From NCBI GenBank assembly GCA_905210855.1, contig CAJLYL010000090.1, positions 1 to 5,857 of the forward strand: 5,857 nucleotides of DNA, written 5' to 3'. Of the stretch, positions 1-5,857 are shown piece after piece; position 1 is the first letter of the stretch; each line of letters opens with the position of its first letter. Made by a program: the position numbers and the translations under genes. The stretch is from an uncultured Clostridia bacterium. GTDB taxonomy: Bacteria > Bacillota > Clostridia > UMGS1810. The notes below the pieces were generated by a model. It ran no database searches. It saw nothing but the letters and a program-made list of their open reading frames with translations, and was not told the origin of the DNA.

Positions 1-19
1 ACCGAGCCGATACACAATC

Positions 20-1603
20 CTATTTACCGCTGTCACCGTAGTTGGAGAGGATTCTCGCGGACGGATCGTCCACATCGCACCCCTCCCACGATTTGTTCGG
101 CATCCAGAAATCTTTTATCATGTGCGCCTGACCCGGATAGAATTTTTCAAAAAGCTCTCTGTAAAGCAACGATTCTTTCGTAAACGGCTTGGCAAATGTG
201 TATTTAGCGCTGAGCGTTTCAAAATCCCCGTCGGTATATTTTTGCGCCGCATATTCCTTCAGATCGTCCACCATGGAGTGACCCACGGCGTCGCTGAATG
301 CAGCCTTTTCCCTCATGAGGATGTCCTGCGGCAGCCAGTCGCCCTCAAAAGCGTGGCGCAGCAGATATTTTCCCTTGCCGTATTTGTTCATCTTTATCTC
401 GGGGTCAAGACTCATTACATAATGTACAAAGTCCAGATCGCCGAAGGGCACCCTCGCCTCAAGCGAGTTTACCGATATACACCTGTCGGCGCGGAGCACA
501 TCGTACATATGCAGCTCCCTCACCCTCTTTTGCGCCTCTGTCTGGAATTCCGCGGCATTCGGGGCAAAATCAGTGTATTTGTAACCGAAAATCTCGTCCG
601 ATATCTCCCCCGTGAGGATAACCCTCAGGTCGGTGTTCTCGTGGATGTACTTGCACACAAGATACATTCCAATGGACGCGCGGATGGTGGTGATGTCGTA
701 TGTGCCGAGCAGCGCCACAACGTCCGGCAGCGCCGCAATAACGTCGTCTCTCGATATGATGACCTCTGTGTGGTCTGCGCCGATGTAATCGGCAACCTCG
801 CGGGCATATTTGAGGTCTATCGCGTCGATATCCATGCCTATGGCAAATGTCTTTATCGGCTTGTCGGACAGTCTTGCGGCAACGGAGCACACGAGCGAGG
901 AGTCGAGTCCGCCCGATAGCAAGAATCCGACGGGCGCGTCTGCGTCCAGTCTCTTTTTGATGCCGCAAAGCAGCTTTTCCCTGATGTTTGCGCAGGCTGT
1001 CTCCACATCGTCCGTGCAAACCTTGTCTACCGCGGCAATGTCGCAGTAGCAGACAAACTCTCCGTCCTTGTAGTAGTGCCCGGGCGGAAAGGGCTTGATG
1101 CCGTCACATATCGTGACGAGATTTTTCGGTTCGCTGGCAAACACAATGCCGCCGTCTGCGGTGTAGCCGTAGTACAGCGGTCTTATGCCTATGGGATCGC
1201 GGGCGGCGATGCAGGAGCCTGCGTCGCCGTCGTATATGATGAGTGCAAACTCCGCGTCGAGTTTCTCAAACATATCCGTCCCGTATTCATTGTAGAGCGG
1301 AAGCAATATTTCGCAATCCGAGCCGCTGACAAAACGATAACCTTTGTTTATGAGTTCCTCTTTGAGAGGGCGAAAGCCGTATATCTCGCCGTTGCAGACC
1401 AAATTTCGGCTGCCCAGGGAGAACGGCTGCATACCGCTCTCCTCAAGACCCATTATCGAAAGTCTGTGAAATCCCATGTAATTGTTGTCGGGCAGATTAA
1501 TCATCCTCGACATATCGGGGCCTCTCGATATGGTTTTGTCAAAACCCGTCATGAACTCTTCCTTTGTTATCTTGCTGCCGAAACAGCCCATAATTGAACA
1601 CAT
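20..1603 (-). CDS. asnB: Asparagine synthase (glutamine-hydrolysing), AsnB family
   Basis: This cytoplasmic enzyme makes asparagine from aspartate, ATP and glutamine (ammonia can substitute). It is 527 aa, near the usual bacterial AsnB length, and looks complete. The N-terminal class II glutaminase domain (about 1-190) starts MCSIMG. After Met removal Cys2 is the nucleophile, which fixes the start. RGPD (27-30), HRLSI (46-50), NGEIYG (71-76) and RDPIGIRPLYYG (135-146) follow. The synthetase domain (about 200-500) has the ATP-pyrophosphatase loop SGGLDSS (230-236), TGEISDEIFG (331-340) and SLEARVPFGD (380-389). The usual GEGSDE reads GEISDE here, with Ile for Gly at 333, probably a lineage variant rather than a defect. 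AGAGGAG lies 7 nt before the ATG. It starts 20 bp after the amt stop with no terminator between, so it is the third operon gene. It consumes glutamine made by the first. Class certain, symbol by homology. Confidence 0.95.
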   Translation of the reverse strand: MCSIMGCFGSKITKEEFMTGFDKTISRGPDMSRMINLPDNNYMGFHRLSIMGLEESGMQPFSLGSRNLVCNGEIYGFRPLKEELINKGYRFVSGSDCEILLPLYNEYGTDMFEKLDAEFALIIYDGDAGSCIAARDPIGIRPLYYGYTADGGIVFASEPKNLVTICDGIKPFPPGHYYKDGEFVCYCDIAAVDKVCTDDVETACANIREKLLCGIKKRLDADAPVGFLLSGGLDSSLVCSVAARLSDKPIKTFAIGMDIDAIDLKYAREVADYIGADHTEVIISRDDVIAALPDVVALLGTYDITTIRASIGMYLVCKYIHENTDLRVILTGEISDEIFGYKYTDFAPNAAEFQTEAQKRVRELHMYDVLRADRCISVNSLEARVPFGDLDFVHYVMSLDPEIKMNKYGKGKYLLRHAFEGDWLPQDILMREKAAFSDAVGHSMVDDLKEYAAQKYTDGDFETLSAKYTFAKPFTKESLLYRELFEKFYPGQAHMIKDFWMPNKSWEGCDVDDPSARILSNYGDSGK

Positions 1604-1623
1604 ATGCTTACTCCTCTTTCTGA

Positions 1624-3372
1624 TTATTCAACATCCTGAAGGGCGTCATATCCCTCTTCGCCTGTTCTTACCTTAACTACATTCTCCACATCGTATACAA
1701 ATATCTTGCCGTCGCCGATGTGACCTGTGTAAAGCGCTTTCTTGGCTGTCTCTATGACATCCCTTACGGGAACCTGACTTACCACGATGTCTACCTGTAC
1801 CTTGGGCAAAAGCGTCGCTTCAACCGGCACGCCTCTGTAATACTCCGGCTTGCCCTTCTGTATGCCGCAGCCCATTACGTGAGATACCGTCATACCCGTG
1901 ATGCCGATGTCCATCATAGCGTTTTTGAGTCTTTCAAATCTTGCTTCCTTGCAGACTATTTCAACCTTGGTGAACTTTTCTGCGCCTGTCTTTACTTCTT
2001 TTACTTCCTTGACAACCGGAGCTGCTGTTTCTACCTTGACTGCCTTTGATACCGGCACATCGCCGAGTGCTTCGTAGTAGTCCGCGGCAGTTGTGTCAGG
2101 CTCCATTGCTATGCCTGCATAAGCTGTGAGCAAGCCGTGCTCGGAGATGTCAAGACCTGTGATTTCGTCCTCGGCGCTTGCGCGGAGACCGATTGTGTGT
2201 TTGATTATCTGGAATACAATTGTTATAACTATTCCTACATATGCAATTACCGTGATGACGCCGAGCAGCTGTACACCCAGAAAGGTGAATCCGCCGCCGT
2301 AGAACAAGCCTTTCATAACCGGCAGAGTTCCGTCAGCCTCGGGCACACCGCCTGTTGAGAACAATCCGAGCAGGATTGTGCCGACCGAGCCGCATACGCC
2401 GTGTACAGAGATAGCACCGACAGGGTCATCTATCTTAGCTACCTTATCAAAGAATTCTACCGAAAGCACGATTACGAGACCGAAGATAACACCCATGATA
2501 GCCGCGCCCAGGGGGCTGACGGTATCGCAGCCTGCCGTGATGCCTACAAGACCTGCAAGAGCAGCGTTGTATGTCATAGATACATCAGGCTTGCCGTAGC
2601 GAATCCATGTGAAGATAAGCGTTGTGCAGCAGGCAACCGCCGCAGCGAGGTTTGTGTTGAAGAAGATGAGTCCGGCTCTTGATACCTGAGCGTCGGAATC
2701 CATGCCGACGGTTGAAGCGCCGTTGAATCCGAACCAGCAGAACCAAAGGATGAATACGCCGAGCGCAGCCGCTGTTACATTGTGACCGAGGATTGCTTTC
2801 GGCTTGCCGTCCTTGTCATACTTGCCGATACGCGGTCCGAGGATAGCCGCACCTATGCAGGCGCACACGCCGCCGACCATATGTACCGCCGTGGAACCGG
2901 CAAAATCGTGGAAACCGAGCTGTGCAAGCCAGCCGCCGCCCCAAATCCAGTGACCGGAAATCGGGTAGATGAAAAGTGAAATACAAGCTGAATATATGCA
3001 ATATGCGCTGAATTTTGTTCTCTCTGCCATGGCACCGGAAACTATGGTAGCCGATGTTGCGCAGAATACTGTCTGAAAGATTGCGTATGCCCACATCGGC
3101 ACGCCGTCCGGCAGTGCGTGTGCATAATCTTTCATCATCAGCGGGTCAATCCATCCGAAAAGACCCGTGCCGGCTCCGAACATTATGCCGAAACCGAAAA
3201 GCCAAAAGCAAGGCGTACCTATACAAAAGTCCATAAGGTTTTTCATAAGAATATTACCTGTGTTTTTCGCTCTTGTAAAACCTGCCTCGCAGAGCGAGAA
3301 TCCCGCCTGCATGAAGAATACCAGTGCTGCGCCCAGCAGCACCCAGATAGTGTTTACCGAACTGAATTCCAT
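1624..3372 (-). CDS. amt: Ammonium channel (Amt) fused to a C-terminal PII signalling domain
   Basis: This inner-membrane ammonium channel is 582 aa. Residues about 8-400 form the Amt domain, with roughly eleven hydrophobic segments. The twin pore histidines are visible: H164 in DFAGSTAVH (156-164) and H324 in SVHGVCG (322-328). F103 and F216 fit the Phe gate, and W148 the external ammonium site. There is no separate signal peptide; the chain enters TM1 directly. A Val/Lys-rich linker (about 435-465) leads to a full GlnB/PII domain (about 466-582). That domain has the T-loop GIQKGKPEYYRG (503-514), LPKVQVDIVV (522-531), and the nucleotide-binding TGHIGDGKIFVY (549-560) and KVRTGE (567-572). 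By alignment, the uridylylated Tyr51 of E. coli GlnB is Val517 and the cyanobacterial Ser49 position is Val515. Control by ligands rather than covalent modification is therefore inferred. The gene is second in the operon, 38 bp after glnN, with a GAGAGGGG ribosome site 8 nt before the ATG. Confidence 0.95.
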   Translation of the reverse strand: MEFSSVNTIWVLLGAALVFFMQAGFSLCEAGFTRAKNTGNILMKNLMDFCIGTPCFWLFGFGIMFGAGTGLFGWIDPLMMKDYAHALPDGVPMWAYAIFQTVFCATSATIVSGAMAERTKFSAYCIYSACISLFIYPISGHWIWGGGWLAQLGFHDFAGSTAVHMVGGVCACIGAAILGPRIGKYDKDGKPKAILGHNVTAAALGVFILWFCWFGFNGASTVGMDSDAQVSRAGLIFFNTNLAAAVACCTTLIFTWIRYGKPDVSMTYNAALAGLVGITAGCDTVSPLGAAIMGVIFGLVIVLSVEFFDKVAKIDDPVGAISVHGVCGSVGTILLGLFSTGGVPEADGTLPVMKGLFYGGGFTFLGVQLLGVITVIAYVGIVITIVFQIIKHTIGLRASAEDEITGLDISEHGLLTAYAGIAMEPDTTAADYYEALGDVPVSKAVKVETAAPVVKEVKEVKTGAEKFTKVEIVCKEARFERLKNAMMDIGITGMTVSHVMGCGIQKGKPEYYRGVPVEATLLPKVQVDIVVSQVPVRDVIETAKKALYTGHIGDGKIFVYDVENVVKVRTGEEGYDALQDVE

Positions 3373-3410
3373 AATTAAAACCCCTCTCTCTTTTTCTCTC
3401 TTTCAAAATA

Positions 3411-5504
3411 TTATCTCACACCGAAGAGCATTTCTCCGTATGAGGGATAAGGCCAATCCTTCTTGGAGGCTATTGTCTCCATCCCGTCAACGGCAATTCT
3501 GAGCGCCGTCATGTCGGGAATTATCTTGTCCTTGTAGTAAAAACCAAGCTCTTTTGCGTCTCCCTCGGACTTAGCTCCGAGCAAGTCTTCCTCAAGCTGT
3601 TTCACATCTTTGTATGCCGCGCCCATCATGGAGCTTATCTTCTTTATGCACTCTCTCTCGTAGGAGCAGTCTATGTCGGGTGCAACGGACGATTTGCATA
3701 CTATGGAGTCCGCAAGCTTCTTTGTATATCCGCTCATTGCCGGCAGAATGTCCTTGCGCGCCATGTCGAGCATCGTCAGCGCCTCTATGTTTACTATCTT
3801 GCAGTAGTTCTCATAGAGCACCTCGTATCTTGCCTCAAGCTCTGTCGGGCTGTATACCTTGTGCGATTCAAACAGCTCCACATTCTTCTTGTCAAGCAGA
3901 TGTGCCAGTGCGTCCGGCGTTGTCTTGAGGTTGAGCAGACCTCTCTTTTCAGCCTCTTTTACCCACGATTCATCGTAGCCGTCGCCGTTGAATATGATTC
4001 TCTTGTGATCCTTAATTGTCTCTTTGATGAGGTCATGCAGCTCCTGTTCAAAGTCGCCGGCCGTCTCCAGTTTGTCTGCAAACTGCTTGAGCTCTTCCGC
4101 AACCGCTGTGTTAAGCACCGTGTTGCAGCAGGAGATTGACGATGCCGAGCCGAGCATACGGAACTCAAATTTATTTCCCGTGAACGCAAACGGCGAAGTC
4201 CTGTTGCGGTCTGTGGTGTCCTTGGGGAACTTGGGCAGTGTGTGCACACCTATTCTCATAAGCTCTTTTTCCTTGCCGCCGTAAGCCTCATCTTTGACGA
4301 TTGCCTCGAGAATCTCGCTGAGATCCGAACCGAGGAACATAGACACAATTGCCGGAGGCGCCTCGTTTGCGCCCAGTCTGTGGTCGTTTCCTGCGCTTGC
4401 AACGGATATGCGGAGCAGATCCTGATATTCGTCAACCGCCTTTATTACCGCGCACAGGAAAATGAGGAACTGTGCGTTTTCATACGGTGTCTCGCCCGGT
4501 TCAAGCAGGTTTGCGCCCGTGTCGGTGGATATTGACCAGTTGTTGTGTTTGCCGCTGCCGTTTACTCCGGCAAACGGTTTTTCGTGAAGCAGGCAAACCA
4601 TGCCGTGTTTCTTGGCAACTTTCTGCATAAGCTCCATTGTCAGCTGATTGTGGTCTGCCGCAATGTTGGTTGTAGAGAATATCGGCGCAAGCTCGTGCTG
4701 TGCCGGTGCAACCTCGTTGTGCTCCGTCTTTGCCAGGATACCGAGTTTCCACAGCTCGTCGTTAAGCTCTTTCATAAACGCCGCAACCCTCGGCTTGATA
4801 ACTCCGAAATAGTGGTCGTCCAGTTCCTGTCCTTTCGGCGAGCGTGAACCGAAGAGCGTTCTGCCCGTATATATAAGGTCTTTTCTTGCGTCGTAGTGCG
4901 CTTTGTCTATAAGGAAATATTCCTGCTCCGGCCCGACCGTTGTCTTGACGGATTTTACATCATCATTGCCAAAGAGCTTGAGCACTCTGAGTGCCTGTTT
5001 GTTGATTGCCTCCATAGAGCGGAGCAAAGCTGTTTTCTGGTCGAGCGCCTCGCCGCCGTATGAGCAGAATACCGTTGGTATGCAGAGCACGCCGTCCTTG
5101 ATGAATGCATATGATGTTGCGTCCCATGCGGTGTAGCCTCTTGCCTCAAATGTGGCTCTGAGTCCGCCGGACGGGAAAGATGACGCGTCGGGCTCGCCCT
5201 GGATAAGCTCCTTGCCCGAGAATTCCATTATCACCTTGCCGTCAGCCTTTGGCGAGATGAAGCTGTCGTGTTTTTCCGCCGTGATTCCGGTCATCGGCTG
5301 GAACCAATGTGTAAAATGCGTCGCACCCTTTTCTATTGCCCAGTCCTTCATGGCGTTTGCAACAACGTTTGCCACGCTCAGGTCGAGGTGCTTGCCGTCT
5401 TTCATGGTTTTCTGAAGCAGCTTGTAGGTTTCTTTCGGCAGTCTTTCCTGCATAACCGCGTCATTAAATACCAATGTTCCAAATTCTTTCGTTACTGTAC
5501 TCAT
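3411..5504 (-). CDS. glnN: Glutamine synthetase type III
   Basis: This cytoplasmic enzyme makes glutamine from glutamate, ammonia and ATP, the main ammonium-fixing step. At 697 aa it has the length of type III glutamine synthetases (about 700 aa), not the shorter type I (about 450 aa). Family motifs run in order: THFTHWFQPMTG (62-73), SFPSGGLRATFEARGY (109-124), GPEQEYF (191-197, metal-binding glutamates), EHNEVAPAQHE (261-271), HEKPFAGVNGSGKHNNWS (307-324, ammonium/glutamate site region) and RNRTSPFAFTGNKFEFR (433-449, phosphate/ATP site region). The C-terminal third (about 480-697) is the helical extension typical of type III. The start MSTVTKEFGT is preceded by AAGGAG with a 10-nt gap. No truncation or frameshift is seen. 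It is the first gene behind the promoter and leader, so it receives the leader control directly. Type III enzymes are common in Bacteroidetes, cyanobacteria and Clostridia. Confidence 0.97.
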   Translation of the reverse strand: MSTVTKEFGTLVFNDAVMQERLPKETYKLLQKTMKDGKHLDLSVANVVANAMKDWAIEKGATHFTHWFQPMTGITAEKHDSFISPKADGKVIMEFSGKELIQGEPDASSFPSGGLRATFEARGYTAWDATSYAFIKDGVLCIPTVFCSYGGEALDQKTALLRSMEAINKQALRVLKLFGNDDVKSVKTTVGPEQEYFLIDKAHYDARKDLIYTGRTLFGSRSPKGQELDDHYFGVIKPRVAAFMKELNDELWKLGILAKTEHNEVAPAQHELAPIFSTTNIAADHNQLTMELMQKVAKKHGMVCLLHEKPFAGVNGSGKHNNWSISTDTGANLLEPGETPYENAQFLIFLCAVIKAVDEYQDLLRISVASAGNDHRLGANEAPPAIVSMFLGSDLSEILEAIVKDEAYGGKEKELMRIGVHTLPKFPKDTTDRNRTSPFAFTGNKFEFRMLGSASSISCCNTVLNTAVAEELKQFADKLETAGDFEQELHDLIKETIKDHKRIIFNGDGYDESWVKEAEKRGLLNLKTTPDALAHLLDKKNVELFESHKVYSPTELEARYEVLYENYCKIVNIEALTMLDMARKDILPAMSGYTKKLADSIVCKSSVAPDIDCSYERECIKKISSMMGAAYKDVKQLEEDLLGAKSEGDAKELGFYYKDKIIPDMTALRIAVDGMETIASKKDWPYPSYGEMLFGVR

Positions 5505-5514
5505 TTTTCATCGA

Positions 5515-5520
5515 CTCCTT
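5515..5520 (-). promoter_or_regulatory. glnN ribosome-binding site (AAGGAG)
   Basis: AAGGAG lies 10 nt before the glnN ATG at 5504, slightly longer than the usual spacing. A closer ATG at 5511-5509 is only 3 nt away and out of frame, so the start at 5504 stands. The site follows the terminator U-tract directly, so it is transcribed only on readthrough. Confidence 0.8.
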
Positions 5521-5530
5521 CAAGAAAAAT

Positions 5531-5597
5531 AAAAAAACGACAAGGATGCCGCAGGGATAAAGGTGGAAATTACCCCTGCAACGACGTCCTTGTCGTT
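5531..5597 (-). terminator. Conditional intrinsic terminator in the glnN leader
   Basis: In the minus-strand RNA, AACGACAAGGA (5597-5587) pairs with UCCUUGUCGUU (5546-5536) for 11 bp. After a C·A mismatch come three pairs (5585-5583 with 5548-5550) and a GUU bulge (5582-5580). A 10-bp upper stem follows (5579-5570 with 5551-5560, one G·U), closed by a 9-nt loop (5569-5561). A run of U follows at once (5537-5531, then A, then five more U). It ends only 10 nt before the glnN ribosome-binding site, so termination here would shut off the whole operon. Its 5' arm is the same sequence that forms the P2 hairpin, so the two structures exclude each other. Confidence 0.85.
5580..5597 (-). promoter_or_regulatory. 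P2 hexaloop hairpin (antiterminator), ANTAR-like
   Basis: AACGAC (5597-5592) pairs perfectly with GUCGUU (5585-5580), leaving the six-base loop AAGGAC (5591-5586). The loop has A1 and G4, the two positions conserved in ANTAR target hairpins. Folding or protein binding here sequesters the 5' arm of the downstream terminator, so it would promote readthrough into glnN. The geometry is read directly; protein binding is inferred. Confidence 0.75.
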
Positions 5598-5615
5598 TAA
5601 TATGCAGATATTAAA
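5596..5615 (-). other. A/U hairpin in the leader linker
   Basis: UUUAAUAU (5615-5608) pairs with AUAUUAAA (5603-5596) around the loop CUGC. The 8-bp stem is purely A/U and weak. It overlaps the first two bases of P2, so it may help fold order or simply space the hairpins. No family is recognised. Confidence 0.4.
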
Positions 5616-5634
5616 TTGCCCTTCAAAGACAAAA

Positions 5635-5664
5635 GCCGCAGACAACTGTCCTGTTGTCTGCGGC
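5635..5664 (-). promoter_or_regulatory. 12-bp perfect hairpin with U-rich tail (upstream attenuator or P1)
   Basis: GCCGCAGACAAC (5664-5653) pairs perfectly with GUUGUCUGCGGC (5646-5635) around the six-base loop AGGACA (5652-5647). The RNA continues UUUUGUCUUU, an interrupted U-tract that could make it a weak intrinsic terminator about 20-50 nt into the transcript. It could instead be the canonical P1 of an ANTAR element, since its loop is also six bases. Its fourth loop base is A rather than the expected G, which counts against that. The stem is certain; its role is open. Confidence 0.7.
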
Positions 5665-5675
5665 GTCCTTGTCGC
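5660..5675 (-). promoter_or_regulatory. Candidate P1 hexaloop hairpin, same loop as P2
   Basis: GCGAC (5675-5671) faces GCCGC (5664-5660) around the loop AAGGAC (5670-5665), identical to the P2 loop. The 5-bp stem has one A·C mismatch (5672/5663), so it is weaker than P2 and may need protein to hold it. It overlaps the 5' arm of the 12-bp hairpin at 5635-5664, so only one of the two can form at a time. It is one of two candidates for the first ANTAR hairpin. This one has the right loop; the other has the stronger stem. Confidence 0.5.
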
Positions 5676-5688
5676 TTTTGATGTTGTT

Positions 5689-5717
5689 ATTGTAGCACAT
5701 CCGAAATCATTTGTCAA
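5689..5717 (-). promoter_or_regulatory. Sigma-A (sigma-70) type promoter of the glnN-amt-asnB operon
   Basis: On the minus strand, TTGACA (5717-5712) and TACAAT (5694-5689) are separated by exactly 17 bp. The -35 is consensus and the -10 has one mismatch to TATAAT. The predicted start is an A near 5682, about 178 nt before the glnN ATG. Such a strong core promoter fits constitutive initiation with control moved to the terminator in the leader. No clear GlnR/TnrA box was seen around it. Confidence 0.88.
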
Positions 5718-5719
5718 CA

Positions 5720-5744
5720 CTTTTTTGAAAAAAATCAAAAAAAG
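5720..5744 (-). promoter_or_regulatory. A/T-tract UP-element-like inverted repeat beside the -35
   Basis: The plus strand reads CTTTTTTGA (5720-5728), six A, then TCAAAAAAAG (5735-5744), an 8-bp inverted repeat with a 6-base spacer. It begins 3 bp upstream of the -35 box, about -38 to -62 relative to the predicted start. That is where alpha-subunit UP elements sit. It could also be a remnant terminator of an upstream gene, but there is no GC stem. The role is inferred from position and composition. Confidence 0.45.
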
Positions 5745-5786
5745 TCGAAAAAATGTTTTTAAGGATGTTTGTGCTCCGGCTTGGTG

Positions 5787-5857
5787 ATGTGTATTATATT
5801 TTTTCAAACACACGCATACCTGCGGCTGCTATCGGTTTGAAAAAATATAATACACAT
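5787..5857. repeat. Perfect 23-bp inverted repeat with 25-bp spacer at the window edge
   Basis: The left arm (5787-5809, beginning ATGTGTATTATA) and right arm (5835-5857, ending TATAATACACAT) are exact reverse complements over 23 bp around a 25-bp spacer (5810-5834). The right arm ends on the last base of the window, so the repeat may extend further. Each arm holds a TATAAT reading outward (5798-5793 minus, 5846-5851 plus), but I see no matching -35 at 17 bp. The stem is A/T-rich, unlike an ordinary intrinsic terminator. It could be a regulator operator pair, a small palindromic repeat element or part of an upstream gene's 3' end. Its role is unknown. Confidence 0.8.

Larger units (their letters stand above)
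5505..5682 (-). promoter_or_regulatory. Structured 5' leader with ANTAR-type antitermination architecture
   Basis: About 178 nt separate the predicted transcription start (A at 5682) from the glnN ATG. The stretch holds no credible ORF but at least four overlapping stem-loops: a candidate P1 (5660-5675), a 12-bp hairpin (5635-5664), an A/U hairpin (5596-5615), and P2 (5580-5597) competing with a U-tracted terminator (5531-5597). Two copies of CGACAAGGACG (5674-5664 and 5595-5585) put the hexaloop AAGGAC on small stems. ANTAR response regulators are known to bind two adjacent hexaloop hairpins with A at loop position 1 and G at position 4, and so block terminator folding. Such leaders occur upstream of nitrogen genes in Firmicutes. 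Assignment to this class is inferred from structure and gene context; the regulator is not in the window. Confidence 0.72.

Noticed and set aside
331..340. Complement of a defective AsnB motif considered: window bases near 594-611 encode GEISDE instead of GEGSDE (residues 332-337)
   Set aside because: All other catalytic motifs are intact and the flanking SDEIFG is kept, so a lineage variant is more likely than loss of function. The coordinates given here are the residue positions of the motif.
122..919. 265-aa open frame on the plus strand, antisense to asnB
   Set aside because: It lies wholly inside a well-supported asnB on the opposite strand, has no recognisable domain and no ribosome site. 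It is a shadow of biased codon use.
3381..3404. 24-base pyrimidine-only tract between glnN and amt
   Set aside because: On the mRNA it is a purine-rich stretch holding the amt ribosome site. There is no stem, so it is not a terminator.
5509..5511. Alternative ATG just upstream of the glnN start
   Set aside because: It is out of frame with glnN and only 3 nt from AAGGAG.
5505..5720. T-box, GlnR/TnrA box or glutamine riboswitch as the leader control
   Set aside because: I see no T-box consensus, no clear TGTNA-N7-TNACA site and no resemblance to the cyanobacterial glnA motif. The paired hexaloops plus overlapping terminator fit ANTAR control better.
5520..5813. 97-aa minus-strand open frame over the upstream region, and a 74-aa plus-strand frame at 5563-5787
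   Set aside because: Both run through the promoter and leader hairpins, have low-complexity Phe/Lys stretches and lack a convincing ribosome site.

Overview
The window carries one leftward (minus-strand) nitrogen-assimilation operon of three intact genes, preceded by a structured 5' leader and a strong promoter. Protein signatures point to an anaerobic Clostridia-type Firmicute, probably a gut Oscillospiraceae/Lachnospiraceae-like lineage. These are a type III glutamine synthetase, an ammonium channel fused to a PII domain, and a clostridial-style AsnB beginning MCSIMG. The genus assignment is inference.

In transcription order (high to low coordinates): an edge-truncated or edge-abutting inverted repeat (5787-5857); an A/T-rich UP-like tract (5720-5744); a near-consensus sigma-A promoter (5689-5717) with a predicted start near 5682; a leader of about 178 nt full of hairpins (5505-5682); glnN (3411-5504); a 38-bp gap; the amt-PII fusion gene (1624-3372); a 20-bp gap; asnB (20-1603). 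The last 19 bases (1-19) lie beyond the asnB stop and hold nothing I can call.

The genes form a short pathway. The Amt channel brings in ammonium and its own tethered PII domain can sense ATP/ADP/2-oxoglutarate. GlnN fixes the ammonium into glutamine. AsnB passes the glutamine amide nitrogen to aspartate to make asparagine. No terminator is visible between the genes.

The most interesting part is the leader. A long hairpin with a U-tract (terminator, 5531-5597) shares its 5' arm with a compact 6-bp hairpin carrying the hexaloop AAGGAC (5580-5597), so the two are mutually exclusive. A second copy of the same loop motif lies upstream (5660-5675) and overlaps a 12-bp hairpin (5635-5664) that has its own weak U-rich tail. 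This is the architecture of ANTAR-protein-responsive antitermination (EutV, NasR, clostridial NitR-type), in which binding of two hexaloop hairpins prevents terminator formation. The window contains no ANTAR protein gene; its existence elsewhere in the genome is inferred.
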